Assembly (NCBI GenBank): GCA_964652775.1
Contig: CAZZAM010000012.1
Span: 27,091 to 91,090 of the forward strand
From: UBA11346 sp038060575
GTDB taxonomy: Bacteria > Planctomycetota > UBA11346
Length of the DNA stretch: 64,000 bases
Direction: 5' to 3'
The first letter of the stretch is position 1; each line of letters begins with the position of its first letter. Shown one piece after another: positions 56,401 to 62,952 of this stretch. The notes under the pieces are model-generated. The model made no database searches. It was not told the DNA's origin and saw only the letters and a list, made by a program, of their open reading frames with translations. Both the position numbers and the translations under genes were made by a program.

Positions 56401-57161
56401 TTGTCGCCAGTCGTGTAGATCTCGAACGCGCGCGAGCTGCCGTCGCGATTCCGGAGGATCGCCGTGGTGGCGTTGGCCTGCACAGCGGTCACGGCATTCG
56501 ATGCGTCGTAGAGCGTCAACGACAGCGAGAGGCCCAACTCGTCGTGGTAGACTCCGTCGACCGTGGTGTCGTTCGCGTAGGACGTTTCGGTTTCGAAGAA
56601 GTAGCGGGCTTCGCCGGTGTCATCGACCAAGAATATGCGGATGCAGCCAATGCCCGTGCCCTTGTAGCTATCTGGGTAAAAAGCGCTTATTTCATCATCA
56701 TATTCGCTGAAATGCGCATAGCCGAAGCTGCCCGAATTATAGTAGGCGCGACTGCGGCGGTAGCGCTTGAGGCTGAGGTGGTCCAAGCTGCCGATGCTCG
56801 GCGCCACGCCGTCGTCGATCGCCGGGGTGCTGCCGCAGGCCTTACAGCCAGCAGCCTCGGTGGGCCGGATCTCGGTCTCGTAATCACTGGCGTCATGGCG
56901 ATGTTCATTATTCAGAAAATCAATTCGGCTATGACTTGAGCTACTCATGGCAGCCTCGGTTTCGTAACAGAGCTCCTTACACAGTTCGCAATCCCAATAC
57001 CAATCGTCGCATGGGCTATGTTCGTGATTATGGCAGTCGCTGTAGCCGTAATCATACGGACCACTTGGATCTTCTGCCCGCAGACCAACTCCGAGGCCCA
57101 GCAATCCACAGATGCCGATCAGAACACAGCGGAGGAACAGGGTGCTCATGGGGATATTCAT
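50466..57161 (-). CDS. Giant RHS/YD-repeat secreted protein
   Basis: The 2,231-residue protein begins MNIPMSTLFLRCVLIGICGL, a signal peptide, followed by a Cys/His-rich region (residues about 30-120; DCHNHEHSPCDDWYWDCELC, AAGCKACGSTP). About 1,700 residues of YD repeats follow (for example TYTYDGGRRLVTRQVG, YDNDNRLTQVTYPTGT, YDAAGRLTSETL). The RHS core ends at the conserved YFVPYQLDPTGL with GFTGYIEDRETGLLHARARPYSTTLGRFVGRDPEG. After it lies an approximately 220-residue tail that is Pro-rich, then Gly/Tyr/Lys/Cys-rich (CCCKRIYWRQYAASYGFW, VNHNIGHGFASMTDD). That tail is likely the variable effector domain. The start ATG overlaps the stop of the upstream lipoprotein gene (ATGA). The shell-forming YD core usually encloses a toxic C terminus. 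Confidence 0.9.
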   Translation of the reverse strand: MNIPMSTLFLRCVLIGICGLLGLGVGLRAEDPSGPYDYGYSDCHNHEHSPCDDWYWDCELCKELCYETEAAMSSSSHSRIDFLNNEHRHDASDYETEIRPTEAAGCKACGSTPAIDDGVAPSIGSLDHLSLKRYRRSRAYYNSGSFGYAHFSEYDDEISAFYPDSYKGTGIGCIRIFLVDDTGEARYFFETETSYANDTTVDGVYHDELGLSLSLTLYDASNAVTAVQANATTAILRNRDGSSRAFEIYTTGDNTLKGRLTARKDRNNNATTIAYVYAVGSQSGYDRGKLEQISTVTDPYGQQLSFTYVPVPVWIHWKVQSVTLPNGTTISYTYTAAHYLSTVTYPDSTVSTFTYGNDSVSQKDYVVYDDSGATDTHRRKTAYYSSLTYTLPDTTVISQTPGQVHKVTTPNGETTYMHWDLATAGQDLFYLGGNTLMWTTRATGQLRTNVSLATNYVHDESALLPNLTGLQWKLKVQQQYTGYKNLHVGALDAFNRQTTEVNNAVGYHQTSKTYPDGTSVAATWNSLNERLTFTDRLGRITTNTYDSNGNHLTEKDATGITGERTRSWTYNSRGQPLTATDFNGNVTDYTYDSAGHLTHIIEPADVTSGTRADTVFAYDSVGRLSSSSDPNGRQTTYSYDSRNRIVTLTYADTSTETFTYGTGSNANLVVAQTDRNTNQTTYSYDTFGRRTTTVQAASTAVAVTETCTFLHGTTKELTCLRAGELTTYAFDYENRIIATQSQANGSTTLTSTVEFDVLGRRLSTSDAYGRRSFFVYDVNDRLVRQVHELIPGTLGTLASPDTAPGGGFAGTGSAGTAYLTSARDEAVMAFTRILTANPAYVIEETTTDAIGRTLTRKDGRNIQTAFTYDNLDRMLTQVEDAGGLAATTTMVYDAQSNRTSVTSPRSVVTAMTYTNRNLPKQITEASGTGEATVVSTTTYTLTKKPATTTDALSRVTNYVYGVCCDRLITITDPAGFTTNFTYDYVGNRLTVTDGNALTTVTTFDARNRTATVTNAASETTSIVYDDSLNDGVGLDATGSPLLAFLSGLGIASGSDFSAVKVTNPAGNITYTVTDGVGRTVRSVDPLLHATTMAYDTVLASGVGAGLVETIQTDALSHVTRSRTDGAGRVRQGVDALGFVSTATFDAAGNQLSQLDPNAIGWNASYDGRNRVTSRSSTRTDVAEGTSWTYDADNNRLTETDGLGKTETSTYDLRNRRTVLLDRVNGTTRFAYDAVSNLLEISDAENEARGGLAYVAGATQYAYDVRNLLTAEAFPTGQTGRTLRTYTYDGGRRLVTRQVGTLSGTFSSTPSFTGTPQATTYAHDAANRLTTRSYTDSLNDLFTYDLAGRLKQATSIRYNNWVKLFYDAAGRLTSETLTFPTGLLTGTTLSSITRTVGYQYDNDNRLTQVTYPTGTAVVRTYTDRNQLASVTAASSSVATRTYDNGGRLTATAFGNGLTESRTYVPSSHLTATMATQVLPSGPILTGFGYTYDADSRKLTETDQSALAAQQAFSYDDASRLTAWNRTGTGPSTQSWSLSLVGDWTSTTRDSVPEARVHTTVHEVTQVGTNNLTYDYKGNLTTDEHLTALSWDPENRLTVAHVTPDASTTGFGARATYRYDALGRRVEKTVNNRTTLFLNAGAQTIVELESVAIPSNQSQLTGVQSDGSVSSLILPPASGGILATRFNFQPITTLLPAGFLKDTGKEYALRTNNYTYGWSADATANTVARNGAVPLVEFDTFNQMQPDAGGSNSWSIALANGTYPVAVVCGDALSTLQTNDLTIGNVSVTDATPSATASYSQGNFDGYLVLATVTNGILTIVPSGNAYHAKICFVEIGSSGQTITQATIDKLAALIQRANDWTSLTPEPLTVAREYYYGDYVDETLAFTTAANGGGATWSYTHANHLYSPSALTDASGAVVERYRYTAYGKQAITNGAGSALSKSSVGFDRGFTGYIEDRETGLLHARARPYSTTLGRFVGRDPEGYVDGLSFYEGYFVPYQLDPTGLESVEGPAWPLPPIPPIAPNPPRPPLPQIETDEKGRETGLRSLSVRFGGYDSSDPDPSYIGTYGLKFQASYTATKEDLCCCKRIYWRQYAASYGFWETARGKKKVLPKGKQKYRDDSKSEAGVYGTTSGESVNHNIGHGFASMTDDPSLPLVDGDYVLKEGWQSFFTQLICEKKAGGEVALTSAFRWGWDFKAGRIPASIITQPQGVIRYRCEDNIPPTDYKGITAK

Positions 57162-58003
57162 TTCTGCCCGGTGGCGGGCGATGCGGACGACACGACGGGT
57201 GCAAACGTGATGGTCTGCTCGGCTTGGCCGAGACAGAATGGACTCGCGGCGAGGATGCTGGTGGCACCGGTGAGACCCGGTGTGGCGTAAAACGTGACCT
57301 GGGCGACGCCGTGAGCATCCGCGCGGACCGTAACGGCACCAACTTTGGATTCCGTAAAGACGCCGCCACTCGTGGTAACCCACGAGACAGGCGCGTACGG
57401 AGCGGCTTGGACACGCATGACCGTTAAGCTGCCCAGCGCGACGCGGGGCAGCCGGTGACCATCGAGTGCAGCGATCACCGGCGCGTTCACGTCTTCTGAA
57501 GCTTGGCTGACACGACCCGGCTCGACGACATTCACATAGGCCTGTGGATCACGTTCCCACGCGGCCCTATCAAAAGGCTTGGGGGCGACGAGTGGCGTGA
57601 GTCGCTCGGGGAACTGCTTTGTGCGGTGCGCTTCCAGAATCGACTGCGCGCGCGGATTCGGATCATCAGGCAGGATCACGTACGGATACGGCGCTGGCGG
57701 AGGAGCCAATTTCTCCGGATACGTGATCAGTTCGGGAACATTCGTCGGAGTAACTTCAGTGGTTTTTGCAGGAACTTTTGCCACATACGCAGGAACTATG
57801 ATCGTTGGAGCCGAGGAACTATCCTGCGGGCGTGACGACGCAGGAGCGGATATTGCTGCTGTTAATTCAGACCCAGTTGACGATGTCGCGCCCGTTACAC
57901 GACCCGACGATTGCGCGCATCCAGCCATCAGCGCGACAATAATGAGAACAGAAACGGCATGTGTTGAAAAACGACCAGCAATCAACAGGGAGCGAGCGTG
58001 CAT
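57158..58003 (-). CDS. Lipoprotein upstream of the RHS gene
   Basis: The 281-residue product has a lipoprotein signal (VLIIVALMAGCAQSS, lipobox LMAGC). Then comes a Ser/Thr/Ala/Pro-rich stretch and a C-terminal beta-sandwich-like part (ALGSLTVMRVQAAPYAPVSW, TFYATPGLTGATSILAASP). The latter resembles an Ig/Big-type domain. Its stop overlaps the RHS start by 4 bp. It could display or help secrete the RHS protein. No family is recognised. Confidence 0.75.
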   Translation of the reverse strand: MHARSLLIAGRFSTHAVSVLIIVALMAGCAQSSGRVTGATSSTGSELTAAISAPASSRPQDSSSAPTIIVPAYVAKVPAKTTEVTPTNVPELITYPEKLAPPPAPYPYVILPDDPNPRAQSILEAHRTKQFPERLTPLVAPKPFDRAAWERDPQAYVNVVEPGRVSQASEDVNAPVIAALDGHRLPRVALGSLTVMRVQAAPYAPVSWVTTSGGVFTESKVGAVTVRADAHGVAQVTFYATPGLTGATSILAASPFCLGQAEQTITFAPVVSSASPATGQK

Positions 58004-58379
58004 GTGGGAGGGCTTCTATAAGAACATATTCGTGGCGGGGCAAGTGCAGATTGCGCGAGCGTCTCGTGAGCTTCTGACGGAAGAATATAAAAGTGGGGCC
58101 TCGCGAGAGCACGTATCGCACCAACAAATTCCAAGACTTCACGTTGAACATAATCGCCGTTAAAATACGAGTATTTTGCAGGGTGTATTTTACAGTGTCC
58201 CGCATGGTCCGGCAACTTTGGTTGACTCGGTTTGAGCTCATTAAATTTAAGCTCTCGCGACACAACACATTGCACCGATGCAACGTTTGTAACATATTCG
58301 TCAACTACAAGTTGCTCGCGTCGTGGATCGAAACGAACTCCACACGTTGCCTGCGCCGGTATGACCACGAATCTCCGCC
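58004..58379. promoter_or_regulatory. Divergent intergenic region with AT-rich dyad
   Basis: No gene is supported in this 376-bp stretch between the lipoprotein and the cytochrome gene. It is AT-richer in the middle and contains the perfect dyad AAAATAC-GA-GTATTTT (58162-58177), with a further TGTATTTTACA at about 58184. This may be an operator or divergent promoter; no clear -35/-10 pair is assigned. Confidence 0.4.
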
Positions 58380-59600
58380 GTGCACTGGCTGCCACTTCTC
58401 TGTTTCTTGCCGCTTCTGCTGAGCGCGGCAGAGCTTCGCCTGGATCCGCCGCTGCAACGTGTTGAATTGGTGCCGACGGCAACGGCTCAGGTAACATTGA
58501 CGCTGCGGGGAACGCCAGGAATAACGGCGAATACCGTGCTCGTCGACTGTGCGTGCTTGGGCATTACTACCCCGCTGCCGACCACAATTGGCGCTGACGG
58601 AACCGTGTCATTATTGTTTCGCGCTAGCGGTGTACGTCCCGGCATCGAAGAGATCCGCGTTGTTACCAACATGGGGACCGTGCGCGCGCAACTCCAGATC
58701 GTCGGACCTGGGACTGGTGACGGACTTTCAGTGTTACGTTCAACGTTGAAACAAGCACAGGAACAGCACCTCACGGTGCTGGGTATCGTTCACGATCTGA
58801 GAGGTCAGATCAGAAACTGTGGCTGCTCGAGAGGATCACTCGGCGGCATTGGACATCTCGCAGCACTGCCTGCTCAAGCATTGGCAATTGCTCCTTCAGT
58901 TTCGATGCGCTGGGTGCTGACTGGTGACATCGATGGCCAACGTCCAGGTGTCGGCACTGTATTGGCTGAACGCGGCTGGCGCATCAACGATCCAGCCGTT
59001 GTTGTGAGCGCAGACCCCTTGCCTTCGCTGACTGCTCCAAACATAACCGTTGTTATTCCCACGGTAATTACCGCTGTAAATCATCGTCGTTTGTTGCGTC
59101 CGGTCCTCGCACAGGGCATGGTCGTGGAACTGCTGCTCCTCGATGACAACCAAATAATTCGAGAGCATCATGTGTTGCCAGTCGACGCCATGCTGGCTGA
59201 TGACGCAACGGTGACCGCCAAGTTCCCCGACAAGCTGACCAAGATCATCGACATGACGGCGAACCCCAGCACCTCATGTATGGCCTGCCATGCATCAGCA
59301 CACAAAGTGTGGGCAACCAGTCTGCATGCACTGGCGCTCGAACGTTTGCCCGTGGCTGATCGCACCGATGCGTGCATCACCTGTCATACGACACCGATCA
59401 AAGAAAATATCGTAGCCCCAGGCGTATCGTGCGTGTCTTGTCACACAGGAGCAGACGCTCATGTGACGGCTGCTGGGCGAGTAAAGACCACGGGCGCAAC
59501 GGACTGCCGAAGCTGTCATGATGCGCAACACGATCCGGGGTTTCAGCGGGAGGCTGCGTGGGAACGGATGAAGCACCGTCGTGAGTTGATGACCCGTTGA
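58380..59600 (+). CDS. DUF1573-like / multihaem cytochrome c fusion protein
   Basis: The 406-residue protein has a signal peptide (MHWLPLLCFLPLLLSAAEL). An N-terminal beta-sandwich like DUF1573 follows (RVELVPTATAQVTLTLRGTP, VDCACLG, VVTNMGTVRAQL). A middle domain contains VLGIVHDLRGQIRNCGCSRG and SLGGIGHLAA, resembling the 'CGC..xxLGGLARR' part of UshA-like proteins found fused to cytochromes. The C-terminal part has four CxxCH haem sites: CMACH, CITCH, CVSCH, CRSCH, as in cytochrome c554-like proteins. It is exported, probably periplasmic, and redox-active. The start is GTG 58380. It is divergent from the RHS operon. Confidence 0.8.
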   Translation: MHWLPLLCFLPLLLSAAELRLDPPLQRVELVPTATAQVTLTLRGTPGITANTVLVDCACLGITTPLPTTIGADGTVSLLFRASGVRPGIEEIRVVTNMGTVRAQLQIVGPGTGDGLSVLRSTLKQAQEQHLTVLGIVHDLRGQIRNCGCSRGSLGGIGHLAALPAQALAIAPSVSMRWVLTGDIDGQRPGVGTVLAERGWRINDPAVVVSADPLPSLTAPNITVVIPTVITAVNHRRLLRPVLAQGMVVELLLLDDNQIIREHHVLPVDAMLADDATVTAKFPDKLTKIIDMTANPSTSCMACHASAHKVWATSLHALALERLPVADRTDACITCHTTPIKENIVAPGVSCVSCHTGADAHVTAAGRVKTTGATDCRSCHDAQHDPGFQREAAWERMKHRRELMTR

Positions 59601-59642
59601 TCTTCGCAACTTGTGACTCTCTTCTCGTTACTCGCGACGCGG

Positions 59643-60080
59643 TTATGAAATCCGTTTACGATGTTTGTGAGGCAGACCAAGTTCATCGAGGTCGATGACC
59701 TCGGTAAGGACAATCGATGCCGGTGTGCGACCGGCGAGAGTTACGATCACCGACATGACCGCCACGGCGTCGGCTCTGGCGATCTGTTCCTGTCCAATCA
59801 TCGCAGCCAGATACGCCGCTGCCCACGCGATCCGGGACGGAATCTCGCGAGGATCCCAGATTTTGCACAACTGAACTGTATCTGCTGCTGAGAGTTCGCC
59901 GAGGCGTTGCCGATACCCAACCGAGGCCCGCATACCAAACGCACTGAGCGCCGCCGCTGTCGGATCCGGCGTTGGTAGCAGCGCAACCATGTCGGCAATC
60001 TCCGCCACCCAGCCGTCGACCGTCGTCGGTCGGGGACGCTGTGGTACAACGGGAGCCTCGAATATGCGGCGCCTGGGCAT
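59643..60080 (-). CDS. Hypothetical protein
   Basis: The 145-residue product is mostly helical and Ala-rich (GWVAEIADMVALLPTPDPTA, RIAWAAAYLAAMIGQEQIAR, AVAVMSVIVTLAGRTPASIV), ending in a basic HKHRKRIS. No signal peptide is present and the hydrophobic stretches are short for membrane helices. It is convergent with the cytochrome gene. No family is recognised. Confidence 0.5.
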   Translation of the reverse strand: MPRRRIFEAPVVPQRPRPTTVDGWVAEIADMVALLPTPDPTAAALSAFGMRASVGYRQRLGELSAADTVQLCKIWDPREIPSRIAWAAAYLAAMIGQEQIARADAVAVMSVIVTLAGRTPASIVLTEVIDLDELGLPHKHRKRIS

Positions 60081-60288
60081 CGCTGGGGAACTTATCGGTG
60101 GGATTTCCGACTGCCATCGCCACGTCGCTTCTCCGCTGTGTTCTGATCGTGGCTCATGGCCACTCCTTCTGGGCCGATTATGGCCCGGTTGGGAGCGACC
60201 GATTCGTCAACTATTTCATGCGATCAAAGCGTTCAACATTTCGTCGCGGAGCACACCTAGCACTTTCCACCGGGTGCGAGGCATCGAG

Positions 60289-61167
60289 TCACTTCATAAC
60301 TCCAGTTATTATCGCTGAATTTTGGATGTGCCACCTAGCTTTTTTCGCAGTTTCCGAGTCGATATTTAGCTCTATCTCGAGTATCCGCTCTATTTCATCA
60401 TATGCCAAACCCCTATTAGTTTCTTGCTCGGACTGTCGAGCCACCATTAATTCCTTAAATTTATCCAGTGTAACCTGTTCATCAGGAAGACTCTTTAACG
60501 CACGCTCTATTTTCGGGAGAAGTCGGTCATCAACAAAAAAAATATCTTTCATCAGACGTTTTTTCATGTCTTGAAATACTTCTTTGCTGACATTGTCTGG
60601 AACCCAGTCTTGCGTTCCGATTTTAGAAAATCGACTGCCAATCAGATAACCGAGCTTGTGTTGAAACGAATCGGTGAGCTGAATTACCTTAGCTCCTAGC
60701 AAAGCGTCGTAATGTAATTCGCTCTTCAGTGGTACTGATAGCCTTAAATAAATACAATGGTCCTCGATCAGGCCATTCTCAGGATATCTATGTAGGTAGA
60801 AGTAATCATCTTCGTTGTTGTTGAGAAGCCGCTCTAAAAATTGCTCTACCTTTACCTGACGACCTTGATTAATAATCCTAAGCTTCTTGGAGATTTTCCC
60901 GTTAAACATTGAATCGGCCTTACGATCCACCACGGACTTTAATGAGCGAACCGCAGCCAGTGTAATATATTTGATCTTACATGGGGCGTTGTCCCTGCGA
61001 ACCAAATCACAGGATTGTGTTAGCACAGCAAAATATTTATTGTCAGTCTTGGAGTGAAACTGGGGGTGAGTTTTACTTAAAATATCATCTAGCTCCGGTG
61101 TTCGTTTCAGTATATCGCCTTGAGATAATTCAGATCGATTACAAGTCGACTCGTAGGTAAAATGCAC
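60289..61167 (-). CDS. Unrecognised protein with TQSCDLVRRD motif
   Basis: The 292-residue protein begins MHFTYESTCNRSELSQGDIL and has a conserved-looking core YFAVLTQSCDLVRRDNAPCK, then IKYITLAAVRSLKSVVD. It is rich in Lys, Asp, Asn and Ile and its DNA is clearly AT-richer than the neighbourhood. 'V(L/I)(T/S)QSCD' motifs occur in poorly characterised proteins of accessory regions, a recollection that needs a search. It is the last gene of a three-gene minus-strand cassette, 26 bp after the small gene. Confidence 0.65.
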   Translation of the reverse strand: MHFTYESTCNRSELSQGDILKRTPELDDILSKTHPQFHSKTDNKYFAVLTQSCDLVRRDNAPCKIKYITLAAVRSLKSVVDRKADSMFNGKISKKLRIINQGRQVKVEQFLERLLNNNEDDYFYLHRYPENGLIEDHCIYLRLSVPLKSELHYDALLGAKVIQLTDSFQHKLGYLIGSRFSKIGTQDWVPDNVSKEVFQDMKKRLMKDIFFVDDRLLPKIERALKSLPDEQVTLDKFKELMVARQSEQETNRGLAYDEIERILEIELNIDSETAKKARWHIQNSAIITGVMK

Positions 61168-61193
61168 GGTCCTAAGTCCAGTTTTTTAGAACA

Positions 61194-61439
61194 TCACTTC
61201 AGAAGCTGGCGGATTTCATTTCGCAGCCGCTCTTCCCGAAGACCCTGAGCACTAACTCCGACTACCGCAACGCTATTGACGACACGTGAAGTAATGTAAA
61301 CGCTACCGGATACTGACGCAGAGGCCGTTGTCACTAAGGGTCCCGCAGTAGTAGTAGTCGGTAACTTAGCTTTTATTGACTGACCAGACTCCGTTGATGT
61401 GGTGGAATGAGCTTGTGAATCAGTCGATGTGCTTGGCAT
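61194..61439 (-). CDS. Small Ser/Thr-rich protein in cassette
   Basis: The 81-residue protein has a Ser/Thr-rich N terminus (MPSTSTDSQAHSTTSTESGQ), a Val/Ser-rich middle (SVYITSRVVNSVAVVGVSAQ) and a charged helix at the end (LREERLRNEIRQLLK). The ATG 61439 lies inside the preceding gene, overlapping it by 20 bp in another frame. That tight overlap and the coding composition support a real gene. No family is recognised. Confidence 0.55.
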   Translation of the reverse strand: MPSTSTDSQAHSTTSTESGQSIKAKLPTTTTAGPLVTTASASVSGSVYITSRVVNSVAVVGVSAQGLREERLRNEIRQLLK

Positions 61440-62079
61440 AGACGGTCTCCAAAAAGGAATGAGCTTCGTTCTTTTGTTTGACGACATTCTGTCGCAAGGC
61501 GTCAATTGCAGCGCGACTGGAAGTTGCGGGCGAATGCCAATTAATGTCGTATTGAATTCCCTGGTCTCCCAGTTGACTCACACCGAAATTCATCGTGCCG
61601 GCATCCTTTTTCAGCGTACGCTTGACGTTACCCAACGACGTACCGTAATTCGCGTTGGATATTTTAGAAGCGTCGGCAAATGAGAACAATCGGTTGTCGT
61701 CTACTGTCGGTTGATCCTCAACAAACCGAAAGTTGATCCCAACCCCATTTATGGGTGTATGCAATAGGACATCTAATATTTTAATCGCAAGGGCCTCTGT
61801 GGCTTCTAGCGTTTTATCCTCTAGGTCGAGGGGTTGCAGCATCAATCGGTCGGGTAAAAAAAGAAGAAGAACGCCATTAAATGAAAGGCGGAGGTGAAGG
61901 CCTGGGACCGTCATTCCAAATCCCATTTCAATTGGTGTATCGGGAGTCACGAACCCTTGCTGCAATAACCACTCAGGGGAAAATATCTTTGAGTTCCATC
62001 CACCCGGAATAACAACGGTTCGACCCTCGAGCACTTCCTTCACGTGGCTCTCCCTTGATGTTTTTGGGCTCGCGAACAC
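61420..62079 (-). CDS. Unrecognised protein, possibly TIGR04255-like
   Basis: The 219-residue product starts with GTG, with AGGA upstream. It has beta-rich segments (LHLRLSFNGVLLLFLPDRLM, INGVGINFRFVEDQPTVDDN) and a helical C terminus (AAIDALRQNVVKQKNEAHSF). The layout recalls TIGR04255-type proteins, but this is weak. It is the first gene of the AT-rich cassette and overlaps the second. Confidence 0.6.
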   Translation of the reverse strand: MFASPKTSRESHVKEVLEGRTVVIPGGWNSKIFSPEWLLQQGFVTPDTPIEMGFGMTVPGLHLRLSFNGVLLLFLPDRLMLQPLDLEDKTLEATEALAIKILDVLLHTPINGVGINFRFVEDQPTVDDNRLFSFADASKISNANYGTSLGNVKRTLKKDAGTMNFGVSQLGDQGIQYDINWHSPATSSRAAIDALRQNVVKQKNEAHSFLETVYAKHID

Positions 62080-62244
62080 TGAATCCTAGTCAACAGACCC
62101 TGAGACCCCAGTCCTTGGGGGTCACATACAGCACGCACCCAAAGCTGATGATCTACCACACCTCTCCTCTACAATACAGGGATCGACGTGTCCAGTAGCA
62201 CGCGACTGGGTGAGCATTAGCTCATAGCCTGTCTAAAGCCGCCG

Positions 62245-62871
62245 TTGTCAGCGTTCCACTCTGCCCCACCTTTACACCAGCCCGCCACCATCTTTGACCA
62301 AATCGTCACCGCCCTCCGTGCTATGGACCAGGAAACACAGCCTGTGGACGGCAAGCCTACGGGCCTCTCCTGGTACGGCGGCTGGGCGCGTCGTGATCTC
62401 AAGCGTCCACAGACCGAAGTGGAGTGGACGCGATCTCTTGCCCAACGGTTGAAGTGCCAGCGCGAAGTTCCCTATCCCGACATGCCCAAGAAGCGGTGTG
62501 ACCTCGTTGTGGATGGTTGCTGGATCGAAGTAAAAGGTCTATGGCCAGCGTACTGGGCTACTCGGGGACAGCGGAGCATTTACGAGGCTTACTTGTTCGA
62601 TCCGCTCAAGCCGTATCCCTCGTTCATGAAAGACCACACAGCGGCGCGGGATTTGATCAAACTCCGCAGCCTATCGGCCAAGGACGCTCAGGCTGTTGGA
62701 TTGGTACTCGTCGGGTTCGATACGGTGGACGCGCCATGCGATACAGATGTGGCTGAGTTCGCTCGCCTTGCTGATTTAGGCAGTTGGTGGCACGTGCATG
62801 CGGCGTGGACTGAAACCCAACAACTGGGCGATGTGGTGAAGGTCTGGGGGTGGTTTACTGAACGTCGGTAA
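62245..62871 (+). CDS. PD-(D/E)XK nuclease-like protein
   Basis: The 208-residue frame contains WTRSLAQRLKCQREVPYPDM and then KKRCDLVVDGCWIEVKGLWP, a D-x(n)-E-x-K arrangement typical of PD-(D/E)XK nucleases, with an upstream conserved Glu (EVEWTRSL). Such folds are used by restriction enzymes and by housekeeping nucleases. The C terminus LGDVVKVWGWFTERR is aromatic. The start is uncertain: TTG 62245 gives 208 residues, ATG 62323 gives 182. It is divergent from the cassette at 60.3-62.1 kb. Confidence 0.65.
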   Translation: MSAFHSAPPLHQPATIFDQIVTALRAMDQETQPVDGKPTGLSWYGGWARRDLKRPQTEVEWTRSLAQRLKCQREVPYPDMPKKRCDLVVDGCWIEVKGLWPAYWATRGQRSIYEAYLFDPLKPYPSFMKDHTAARDLIKLRSLSAKDAQAVGLVLVGFDTVDAPCDTDVAEFARLADLGSWWHVHAAWTETQQLGDVVKVWGWFTERR

Positions 62872-62952
62872 TAGACCGACCATTTTGTGGACAGTGGACA
62901 CTTCGAGACTTGTACGACGATCCCTCAACAAATATCAACTACGGACCCCACC

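Noticed and set aside
50852..56939. Many plus-strand open frames opposite the RHS gene, including one of 692 codons (53703-55781)
   Set aside because: They arise from the GC-rich, repetitive YD codons of the minus-strand gene; the products are Arg/Gly/Ala/Val-rich without recognisable domains.
62106..62130. GACCCCAG...TTGGGGGTC hairpin as a terminator
   Set aside because: It has no T-run on either strand and lies upstream of the start of the minus-strand cassette, so a terminator role is not supported.
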